A stretch of 53,300 nucleotides of DNA from Prevotella sp. CAG:1320 (GTDB lineage Bacteria > Bacteroidota > Bacteroidia > Bacteroidales > Bacteroidaceae). Each line of letters starts with the position of its first letter. The stretch's first letter is position 1. Below are positions 46,165 to 53,300 of this stretch, piece after piece. A program made the position numbers and the translations under genes. The stretch is taken from assembly GCA_000435635.1 (NCBI GenBank), contig FR882113.1, forward strand, positions 1 through 53,300, given 5' to 3'. The notes under the pieces are model-generated. The model made no database searches. It was not told the origin of the DNA and saw only the letters and a program-made list of their open reading frames with translations.

Positions 46165-47184
46165 TTATTCTGGTTTATAAGAATAAAGGAATTCCTCGGG
46201 CGCGCCACTAATCGCACGGTCACGAGCCACCAGGGTGTCCTTGGTGGCCACGGTCCTGCCCGTGGCGGTGGTGACGGTATAGTCCAGGTATATCATGTCG
46301 CGTGCCCGCTCGTCCCAGAAATCGGGGCTGGGGTTGTCCTCTTTGTACACATACTTACCCGTACCGCTGACGGTATAATCGGGATTGTCGGTAGCGAAGG
46401 TGCACTCGCTGCCGTCTTCGGAGAAGGTCAACAGCAGGTTGCAGTTGTCGTCGAACCGGCAGCTCACGGTGTTGAGGGCAGTGGTAGCGAGGTTGTAGAT
46501 CTCGTCATACTCCAGGTACTCCTCGTGGCGCACGTTGGTCGTGGTCTGGCCACCCTCGGTGATGACATCCACGCCGCGGCGCAGGTAGTTACCAGACCAC
46601 GGAGAGATGAACTTCACGAGGTAGAGCACATAGTCCTTGGGGGCAACGCTCCAGTCGGAGGATTGCAGGCGCCAGGGATTCTCCACCAGGGGATCACCCC
46701 GCAAGATGGAGTCTACACCTGAGTAGTTGTTGTTCAGGCGCAAGGGAATCACGTAGGTGTTGGTGATGGCCTTGGGATCCTGGAAGAACTCGTCGGAGAG
46801 CTGCACCTCCACGTAGCCGTTCAAGCCATTGATGGGAATGGCGTTGCCATTGATGGTATAGTAGTTGGAGGGCATGGGCTCCACGGGACGGCCATCGTCA
46901 AAGAAGAGATGGTCGCACAGGCTCGGGTCTACGTCAAAGCCCAGCGAGGCCTTTATGCCGTTGCGGGTACCTCCCGCAACAGCGTAGATCCAGACCTTGT
47001 GCTCATTATCGGTCGTGTTATTGTTCACCTCATCGGTTCCCAGCACCAAGGTACGGATAGGGGTCTGATAAGCGAAATAACCCGTTTGGTAGTCAAAGTC
47101 GGGGAAGTCGGTATCCTGGTTTTCGCAAGACACCATGGCCATAGCGGCTACTCCCACTGCTAATAAAGATAGTATCTTTCTCAT
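46165..47184 (-). CDS. xusE: XusE-like surface glycan-binding lipoprotein (DUF1735 type)
   Basis: A 339-aa lipoprotein (lipobox MVSC, Cys20). A DUF1735-like N-terminal beta-sandwich (about 30-160, with the YTINGNAIPINGLNGYVEVQLSDEFF segment quoted in part: GYVEVQLSDEF) is followed by a second beta-rich domain. In the xylan-utilisation cluster the fifth gene, xusE, encodes such a protein, thought to bind xylan on the cell surface. It contains no catalytic motif. An in-frame ATG three codons upstream (47193) is an alternative start. It lies between the SusD-like xusD and the GH10 gene on the same strand and is surely co-transcribed. Confidence 0.82.
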   Translation of the reverse strand: MRKILSLLAVGVAAMAMVSCENQDTDFPDFDYQTGYFAYQTPIRTLVLGTDEVNNNTTDNEHKVWIYAVAGGTRNGIKASLGFDVDPSLCDHLFFDDGRPVEPMPSNYYTINGNAIPINGLNGYVEVQLSDEFFQDPKAITNTYVIPLRLNNNYSGVDSILRGDPLVENPWRLQSSDWSVAPKDYVLYLVKFISPWSGNYLRRGVDVITEGGQTTTNVRHEEYLEYDEIYNLATTALNTVSCRFDDNCNLLLTFSEDGSECTFATDNPDYTVSGTGKYVYKEDNPSPDFWDERARDMIYLDYTVTTATGRTVATKDTLVARDRAISGAPEEFLYSYKPE

Positions 47185-47225
47185 GTCTGTCATTTTTGTC
47201 TATTTCATAAATTCCAATTACATGA

Positions 47226-49055
47226 TTACCAGCCCTTGTTCTGCTGCAAGTTAGAGAACTTCAAGCACTCACTGTAGGGAACAGGACCCCAGTACATATA
47301 GTCCTTGAAAGCGCGGTTCTCCACCGTGATGGGCGTATAGATAAGTGCAGCTGTGCTAACGTTTTGTGTAATCTGCATACCTCTAGCAGTCTCGTTGAGC
47401 TGCTCCAAAGGCACTTGCCAACGGCGGAGGTCATAGAAGCGCTTGTTCTCGAAGCACAACTCCAAACGACGCTCATTGCGGATGAGCTCGCGCATGGTCT
47501 CCTTGCTGTTGGCCATCTCCTCCAAGTAGGGGTCATTGGTGCCACCGACACCGGCACGGGCTCGAATTGCCTTGATGATGTCGTAGGCGCTGTAAGCATG
47601 CGAACCCGTTCCCTTAGGACCATAAGCCTCATTGGCGGCCTCGGCGTAATCCAGCAAGATCTCCGTGGTACGGATGTAGGCCGTATAGTGATATTGCTTG
47701 TTAAGAGAGTTTGGATTCAAATTGACATCCTGACGCAGGTGTTTCTTCATGTAGTAACCCGTGCGAGTGGAGTAACGGTTCTCCTGGTTGAGCTGGTCGT
47801 TGGTGGTCGTACCATAGTTACCCGTGATAATCACCGAATTGGAAATACCAGCCGTGCCACCATTCACGAGGATGTAAGTGGTAAGGCGAGGGTCACGACC
47901 CGTGTAGGGGTCGTTAAGGTCATAACCGCTGCGCTCGTCAGTGATGGGATAGCCGTTAGCCATAGGGAACGCATCCACCAAGTTCTGCGTAGGATTGATA
48001 CGACCATTACCGTAAAGCGTAGGCGGAAAATTGTCCGTCTCCAATGGATTGTCCTGATTTCTGCCACCTCGCCAAATGATCTCGGCAGGATTGACACCTG
48101 CACCAAGGTCAGCGATTTCACTAGCATTAGCATACCACGTATAACCATTGCTAGCTACTCCCGTAAGAGCATCAACAGAACCTCCATCTGCAACTGCTTG
48201 ACCTCTATCAATATGATCAATTACCACGGCTGCATAATCAGCAGCCTGTTCCCACGTGTAGCCAGACCCCTCGCTGAAAGCGGGACTGGCAGCCATCAAG
48301 GTAGCCATAGCGCGTATTGCCTCAGCGATACGAGCTGACATACGACCACCGAAATGTACACCACAGATACGATTGTATTCCACAGGATTGGTAATACCAA
48401 TAGCACGATACTGTGCAGGAATATCAGTTTCCCTTGACACATCTTTATAATCCTCTGGCAATAACTCAATGGCACGATTGACATCTGCCATTAAGGAGTC
48501 CATGCAATCCTTGAAAGTGTTACGAGGCACATTAAAATCTGTTGAAGCGCCCTCTGGTTCGGTTACGATAGGCACACCATAAAGTACACCATCATCACCC
48601 CATCCTCCATGGGCACGTAACAAATTGTACATGAATAGAGCTCTCAGGCCATACGCCTCACCCGACAAACGCAACTTGAACGCTTGGTTAATGCGCTCAT
48701 CGTCAGACCAATTCACGTTTTGTGCATAGGACAAGAAGTTGTTCAAGTACATGATGACGTGACGGCTGGATTGCCACTGAGACGTTGGGTCATTGTTGGA
48801 GCTCCACGTGCCTGATGCCATCAATCGATAGCCATTGGTTTCATCGTTGGACACACAATCATCGGTGGCAACGTCTGAAACCGGTCCATTAGAGAAGGGC
48901 AGCAAGACATAGGCATTCGCCAATACACCCTCCATGAATGCAGGTTGGTCATCTTTGCCCGTAAGATCCTGAACGTTCTCCTTGGCAGGCGAGAACAAGT
49001 CGTCGCATGCCGTGAAGAAAGGGAGGAACGCTAATAATATAATGAACTTTTTCAT
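47226..49055 (-). CDS. xusD: SusD-like outer-membrane lipoprotein (XusD)
   Basis: A 609-aa glycan-binding lipoprotein (lipobox FTAC, Cys17) of the SusD/RagB family. The TPR-rich helical fold shows the SGEAYGLRALFMYNLLRAHGG helix (family RA..Y..L..YG), the ADYAAVVID and VDAFPMANG segments, and the C-terminal IRNERRLELCFENKRFYDLRRW signature, in part. It sits as a lid on the SusC-type pore and hands xylan oligosaccharides to it. It starts 13 bp after the SusC gene. The length is longer than SusD (551 aa), which is usual for xylan-type homologues. Confidence 0.92.
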   Translation of the reverse strand: MKKFIILLAFLPFFTACDDLFSPAKENVQDLTGKDDQPAFMEGVLANAYVLLPFSNGPVSDVATDDCVSNDETNGYRLMASGTWSSNNDPTSQWQSSRHVIMYLNNFLSYAQNVNWSDDERINQAFKLRLSGEAYGLRALFMYNLLRAHGGWGDDGVLYGVPIVTEPEGASTDFNVPRNTFKDCMDSLMADVNRAIELLPEDYKDVSRETDIPAQYRAIGITNPVEYNRICGVHFGGRMSARIAEAIRAMATLMAASPAFSEGSGYTWEQAADYAAVVIDHIDRGQAVADGGSVDALTGVASNGYTWYANASEIADLGAGVNPAEIIWRGGRNQDNPLETDNFPPTLYGNGRINPTQNLVDAFPMANGYPITDERSGYDLNDPYTGRDPRLTTYILVNGGTAGISNSVIITGNYGTTTNDQLNQENRYSTRTGYYMKKHLRQDVNLNPNSLNKQYHYTAYIRTTEILLDYAEAANEAYGPKGTGSHAYSAYDIIKAIRARAGVGGTNDPYLEEMANSKETMRELIRNERRLELCFENKRFYDLRRWQVPLEQLNETARGMQITQNVSTAALIYTPITVENRAFKDYMYWGPVPYSECLKFSNLQQNKGW

Positions 49056-49068
49056 TGCGATATCTTGT

Positions 49069-51879
49069 TTATAAGTTTACGTATACACCCAGGTTGAAGT
49101 TGCGGTATTGAGGAGCTGAACCTACGTTCATCTCCATCAACTCCCTCTCACCAGAGAAGGTCAGCAAGCTATTGCCACTTACATATACCTGCAAGCCACG
49201 CACAATCGTGTTCTTGAACAGTGAGCTGGGCAGGTCGTAGGTAATCTGGATCTTGGCCAGGTCGAAACGGTCGGTACTGTAGAGCCAGAAGTCAGAGTTA
49301 CGGAAGTTATGGTTACCAGACTGCGTAGTCAGACGGGGATAGGTTGCCGTGTCAGCGGTTTCCTTGGTCCAGCGTCCGCGTACAATCTCTGAATACTTGC
49401 CGTCACCAAATACCCAGTAGTAAGAGCTGTTCTTGAAAGCCTTTGCTCCAAACCCACCTGTAGCGAGAGCGAAGAAGGTAAAGCCCTTCCACTTGGCGGT
49501 GAAATTGATACCCAAGGTGTAGGGAGAGCCATACCAGCCACCCTTACCCAGGTATACCTCATCCTTGGTGTCAATGACGCCATCGTTATTCTGGTCAACA
49601 TACTTCAAGTCACCAGGCTTCACCTCGCCAAACTGAGGCGTGGGAGAGCTCTCGATATCTGCGTCGTCCTTGTAGAAGCCATCGGTAATGAGGCCCCACA
49701 GGCCATCCACAGGCTTGCCTGTACGGTTCTGGTAAGCGTCAGCATTCTTCTCGTCACGCCGTGTGGCCTTGGTGGTATAGTAGGTAAAGTTGGCGCCCAG
49801 AGAGAGGTCAACCGCGCCCACGGTCTTGTTCACCTTCAAACCCAAGTCAAATCCCGTACGGCGATCCTTGTTGTAGTTGATGAAAGGTCTGAACGAAGAA
49901 GTTGGGAACCCTACCTCGAAGTAGTTGGGATAAACAGTCTCTGGTTCAATGATACCACCATCCATGATGCTATACCAGTAAGAGGCATCCACCTCCAGCA
50001 AGTGGTCAAAGAACGATCCCTTCACGGAAGCGGAGATCTCCTTGCGCTTCACGAAGGTCAGGTCTGGGTTGCCACCACGCAAGCTTTGGGTGGACTGAAT
50101 GGAGATATCATTTGTCCAGCCCCACCAAGCTCCTGTCGGGGTATAGTTCGCTGAATACAAATAATAATCGGAGATATCCAAATCTGAATGCAACTGGCTG
50201 GCGGAAGCACTGATGAGAAGTTCATCCACCGCGTCCACGTCCTTCAGCCAAGGCTCTTCCTTCAGTCTCCAACCCAAGGTCAATGAGGGAGAGAAGGCAT
50301 CGCGATGGCCGGGAGCCAACTTAGCGGAGTGTACCACTGCCCCATCGAACTGAGCGTAGTAACGGTGTGCGAAGTTATAGGCCACCTCTATGCCGAGGTT
50401 GACATTGCTGGTCTTGTGGTAAACACCAGAGTTCGTCTGTTGATAACCATTGGCAATCACCATGGCGCTGAGGTTGTGGTCATCGTTGAACTGCGTCTGG
50501 TAATTGAACTGCGCATTGAAGAGAATGGTCTGGTTGCTGGCGCTATTCGCGATGTTCTGCACACCAGAGTGCTTGTCGTTGTTGTACTTGGTCAAGCCCG
50601 TGATGACATCCACGCCATTGTAGTTGGCCCACGTAGGCTCATAGACAGCATAGGTATCGCTAAAGTTCGTGTTATAGGAAGTAGCGTAGTCCACGGCGAA
50701 TTGCGCCTGGAAAGACAAGCCCTTCACGAAGCGGTTCAGGTCCATGTTCAAGCCCACGTCAAACTGGAACTGGCGAGCGGTATAGGTATTCTTACCGGCC
50801 GCGTAGAAGTCACCAAACACATTGGTCTGGTCTATCTGCGTACCCGCGAGGAAATACTTGCCGTCGATGATGTTGGCGGATGTAGCCAGCAAGGCCTGCG
50901 CGGCGGTGGCATTTTGGGCTACATAGCTGATGGGGATGAGGGGAGCCACACGGTTAGGACGGAGCGTGGCGGCCGTTCCCCAGTAGTCCGCGCCCATGGT
51001 GCCCTTCTGGTTGTAGAACACCACCTGGGAATGCAGGTAGGCGGAAATCCAGTCGTTGATGTCCAAGTCCACGTTACCGCGGAAGGAGAGCTGGTCGGTA
51101 TAGTTCTTCTTGCCCTCACCGAACTTGAAGACATCGGCGTTGCGATAGTAGTTGATGTTGGCATAGAAACGCGCGTTCTTGCCACCACCCGAGATGTCGA
51201 CATTGGCGTTGACACCGGAATAGGCCTTCTTGATATAGTCGCTGGAGTAGAAGTCCACGTTGGGATAACGGTAGGGATTCAGTCCAGAGGCGTAGTTGTA
51301 GATGTCCTCTGCGCTGTAGAGGGGATCCAAATCATCGTTGACACGCGCCTCGTTGTAGAGCGTCATGTACTCAGCGGAGCTCAAGTACTTGGGGTAACGC
51401 TTGGCGGTGTTCACGGTGTAGTTCACACGACCATTGATGCGCAACGGTCCCTCTTGGCCTTTCTTGGTAGTGATGAGGATGGCGCCCTTGGCGGCACGGC
51501 TACCGTAAAGTGCCACGGCGGCGGCCGACTTCATGAAGGTGATCTTCTCGATATCGGTAGGCAACACCGTAGTGGCTTCACGGGGCACACCGTCCACCAA
51601 CACCAGGTAACTATCATTGCCCCAAAGCTGGCCACTGAAACCATTGATATAAGCCTGCATGTTGTCCAAGCTGTAGGTGTTGAAGTTTTTCTTGGTCAAT
51701 TCCTCATAGTCCAAGACACTCACACCGCCGAGCAGGTCTTTCTCGTCGACGTTCTTGAAAGCCACGGGTATCTTCTCGGACTGCACCGAGTCATTCTCCG
51801 CCTGCGCATGTGCCATCGCGCAAGGAGAGCATGCCAACATGGCTCCAAAGAATATCTTTATATGTTTATTCATACTCAT
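49069..51879 (-). CDS. xusC: SusC-like TonB-linked outer-membrane transporter (XusC)
   Basis: A 936-aa TonB-dependent transporter importing xylan oligosaccharides. After a signal peptide (about 1-26, ending AMAHAQA) the protein goes almost directly into the plug domain (from about residue 40: LDYEELTKKNFNTYSLDN, NDSYLVLVDGVPRE, then FMKSAAAVALYGSRAAKGAILITTKKG, abridged). The usual carboxypeptidase-regulatory-like domain of SusC (DUF4480/CarbopepD_reg) is missing, so it is shorter than the common 1000-1100 aa. The beta-barrel ends in YRNFNLGVYVNL. An ATG two codons downstream (51873) could also serve. It is 44 bp downstream of the first SusD-like gene and 13 bp upstream of its partner. Confidence 0.93.
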   Translation of the reverse strand: MSMNKHIKIFFGAMLACSPCAMAHAQAENDSVQSEKIPVAFKNVDEKDLLGGVSVLDYEELTKKNFNTYSLDNMQAYINGFSGQLWGNDSYLVLVDGVPREATTVLPTDIEKITFMKSAAAVALYGSRAAKGAILITTKKGQEGPLRINGRVNYTVNTAKRYPKYLSSAEYMTLYNEARVNDDLDPLYSAEDIYNYASGLNPYRYPNVDFYSSDYIKKAYSGVNANVDISGGGKNARFYANINYYRNADVFKFGEGKKNYTDQLSFRGNVDLDINDWISAYLHSQVVFYNQKGTMGADYWGTAATLRPNRVAPLIPISYVAQNATAAQALLATSANIIDGKYFLAGTQIDQTNVFGDFYAAGKNTYTARQFQFDVGLNMDLNRFVKGLSFQAQFAVDYATSYNTNFSDTYAVYEPTWANYNGVDVITGLTKYNNDKHSGVQNIANSASNQTILFNAQFNYQTQFNDDHNLSAMVIANGYQQTNSGVYHKTSNVNLGIEVAYNFAHRYYAQFDGAVVHSAKLAPGHRDAFSPSLTLGWRLKEEPWLKDVDAVDELLISASASQLHSDLDISDYYLYSANYTPTGAWWGWTNDISIQSTQSLRGGNPDLTFVKRKEISASVKGSFFDHLLEVDASYWYSIMDGGIIEPETVYPNYFEVGFPTSSFRPFINYNKDRRTGFDLGLKVNKTVGAVDLSLGANFTYYTTKATRRDEKNADAYQNRTGKPVDGLWGLITDGFYKDDADIESSPTPQFGEVKPGDLKYVDQNNDGVIDTKDEVYLGKGGWYGSPYTLGINFTAKWKGFTFFALATGGFGAKAFKNSSYYWVFGDGKYSEIVRGRWTKETADTATYPRLTTQSGNHNFRNSDFWLYSTDRFDLAKIQITYDLPSSLFKNTIVRGLQVYVSGNSLLTFSGERELMEMNVGSAPQYRNFNLGVYVNL

Positions 51880-51923
51880 TGTCTTTTTTATTAATTATGG
51901 TATTGATTCATTTAAGGCGCACA

Positions 51924-53300
51924 TTACCATCCGGGATTTTGGGTGAAGCCCTCGTAGATGGACACGTCCTTCTTGAAGAACGGGAACCAATAGTTACGTT
52001 CCGTGAACGGACGGGTAAGAATGGTTTCCTGCTTCCAACCCCGTACTTCAGCATCCCTGGGATCATTGTCAGGATTCTCATACCAAGACTGATCATATAC
52101 ACGTTCGAATTCCTGACTGGTCTTCACATTGTAAGGAGCCTCCGTCAACAACAACCAACGCTGCAGGTCACAGAATCGGAAACCCTCGAAAGCCAACTCG
52201 CAGGCACGCTCGCGACGCACCTCATCCATGAACTTGATCTTGTCGGCCGTGTACTTGGCGTTGACATGCGCAGCGCCCACGCGGTCACGCAAGGTGTTGA
52301 TGGCATCCTCAGCGGTCTTCGAGAAGTTGGAGCTCTTACCCTGGGCACCATTGATGGCGGCGCAAGCCTCGGCATACATCAGATAGATGTCGGCCAAGCG
52401 CATATAGGGGAGAGCACCCATAGGAGACCTCGAATAGTCATTACCCCTATCAATTATGTTATTATTCTTGTTGGCAAGTTTCTGATAAAGATAACCCGTG
52501 CGAGATCCTTTACTATCCGAACGATAGTTTCCGCCCGTATAGAGATTGGCATAACGATAGGCTTCAAGCGACTTCTGGCCATCAGGTACCGCACCAATGA
52601 AATACTGCATACCATCGAACACAATATCGTGATAGAAACGGGGATCACGATTGCGGAAAGGATGAGTAGGATCGAAACCGGACTCGGGATCATCGATGGG
52701 CAGACCGTTGGCCATTCCGTAAGCATAGTTCACATAGTTTGCCGTAGGATGATGCACATTACCTCCCGTTGTTAAATCGATGGGTCCAAAAGAGATGGAA
52801 AAGCCCCACGGAGAAGCATTTACACCTCCATCACCACCATACATGATAGCCTCTGTAGAACCAGGAATAACCCAACTCTGACCTTGCGTAAACCATATCT
52901 CGCTATAGCAAGTAGTCGCATCTGGTGACTTCGTATGGGTGTAGATATCCGAGTAATTGAACTCTGCCAAGGCGTATTGCGTCTGACCGGACTCCACCAG
53001 GTTGAGCAACTCACCAAAAGCCTCGGCAGCCTTCTGGCAACGATCGGTATCGTAGTCGTAAGTCAGGTTGCCGGCACCCGTCATGGCCCCATGCTTCATC
53101 AAGGGGCTGGCGGACCAAAGATAGACCTTGCCCAGGTAACCCAAGGCCATGATCTTGTTGATACGCCTTTGGTTATGACCCTTGGTAGCCTGTCCTGCTG
53201 AAGTATCGTCCCAGTCGATGGGCAGCAGGTCGGCGGCCCTGCGCAGATCCTTGGCGCAGCTGTCCGCGCACTCCTGGATGGGGAGGCGGGGCGAGGGGGG
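51924..53300 (-). CDS. xusB: SusD-like outer-membrane lipoprotein (XusB), N-terminus outside window
   Basis: A partial SusD/RagB-family protein. The minus-strand frame stays open to the window edge, and the visible 458 codons cover the C-terminal two thirds. Family segments are IMALGYLGKVYLWSASPL (in part), GMANGLPIDDPESG (the NGxP turn), and VRRERACELAFEGFRFCDLQRW (in part) followed by a typical NPGW end. In the xus order this is the first SusD-like lipoprotein, partner of XusA, which would lie beyond the edge. The last seven codons at the edge encode an implausible Pro-rich stretch from a G-rich end, probably a sequence artefact. Confidence 0.88.
   Translation of the reverse strand, partial: PPSPRLPIQECADSCAKDLRRAADLLPIDWDDTSAGQATKGHNQRRINKIMALGYLGKVYLWSASPLMKHGAMTGAGNLTYDYDTDRCQKAAEAFGELLNLVESGQTQYALAEFNYSDIYTHTKSPDATTCYSEIWFTQGQSWVIPGSTEAIMYGGDGGVNASPWGFSISFGPIDLTTGGNVHHPTANYVNYAYGMANGLPIDDPESGFDPTHPFRNRDPRFYHDIVFDGMQYFIGAVPDGQKSLEAYRYANLYTGGNYRSDSKGSRTGYLYQKLANKNNNIIDRGNDYSRSPMGALPYMRLADIYLMYAEACAAINGAQGKSSNFSKTAEDAINTLRDRVGAAHVNAKYTADKIKFMDEVRRERACELAFEGFRFCDLQRWLLLTEAPYNVKTSQEFERVYDQSWYENPDNDPRDAEVRGWKQETILTRPFTERNYWFPFFKKDVSIYEGFTQNPGW

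Overview
The window is a chromosomal segment from a Bacteroidetes bacterium, most likely Prevotellaceae. Four things point there. Promoters follow the Bacteroides pattern TTTG-N19/20-TAnnTTTG, and five intact copies are visible (tRNA, LOG-family gene, ruvB, nucleoside-recognition transporter, sigma factor). There are SusC/SusD pairs. There are family-typical proteins (DUF2851, WbqC, S46 dipeptidyl-peptidase, a TonB receptor with the Bacteroidetes signal sequence). The right-hand operon has the order of the xylan-utilisation (xus) cluster described in Prevotella bryantii and its relatives. No phage, insertion sequence, integrase or CRISPR-Cas gene is present.

Left part (1-23.3 kb), mostly housekeeping in short operons: a CAU tRNA; Ca2+-type P-ATPase, HAD phosphatase, ribF and a CPBP protease; thioesterase, DUF2851, dprA and ogt on the opposite strand; dapB, lepB, a signal-peptidase-like protein that lacks both catalytic residues, and a WbqC protein; an M16 peptidase; an AEC transporter; a PfkB kinase with an FprA flavodiiron protein; a LOG-family protein; a DEAD-box helicase with a long leader; a TlpA-like lipoprotein; a Dus enzyme; then ruvB, coaD and ybeY.

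Middle part (23.3-37.3 kb): nucleoside-recognition membrane protein, polysaccharide flippase and S46 dipeptidyl-peptidase in one minus-strand operon; a TonB-dependent receptor divergent from a short, unusual sigma-70-like factor; a hybrid histidine kinase (HisKA-HATPase-REC-Hpt) and a sigma-54 NtrC-type regulator that probably form a phosphorelay; and a small secreted peptide between them.

Right part (37.3-53.3 kb), all minus strand, is plant-polysaccharide breakdown: a GH31 enzyme, a GH5-GH43 fusion, a GH10 xylanase with carbohydrate-binding modules inserted in the catalytic domain, a surface glycan-binding lipoprotein, a SusD/SusC pair, and a second SusD cut by the window edge. Surface binding (XusB, XusD, XusE), cell-surface cleavage (GH10), TonB-driven import (XusC) and side-chain or oligosaccharide trimming (GH43/GH5, GH31) form one pathway.

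The most unusual feature lies between genes. Five intergenic arrays each hold four or five short near-palindromes repeated with strict 22-bp (once 23-bp) periodicity. Within most arrays the units are nearly identical while the spacers differ, and the unit sequence changes from locus to locus while the period stays. Several of these intergenic regions also carry inverted pairs of GTAG-headed palindromes that resemble REP/REPIN elements.
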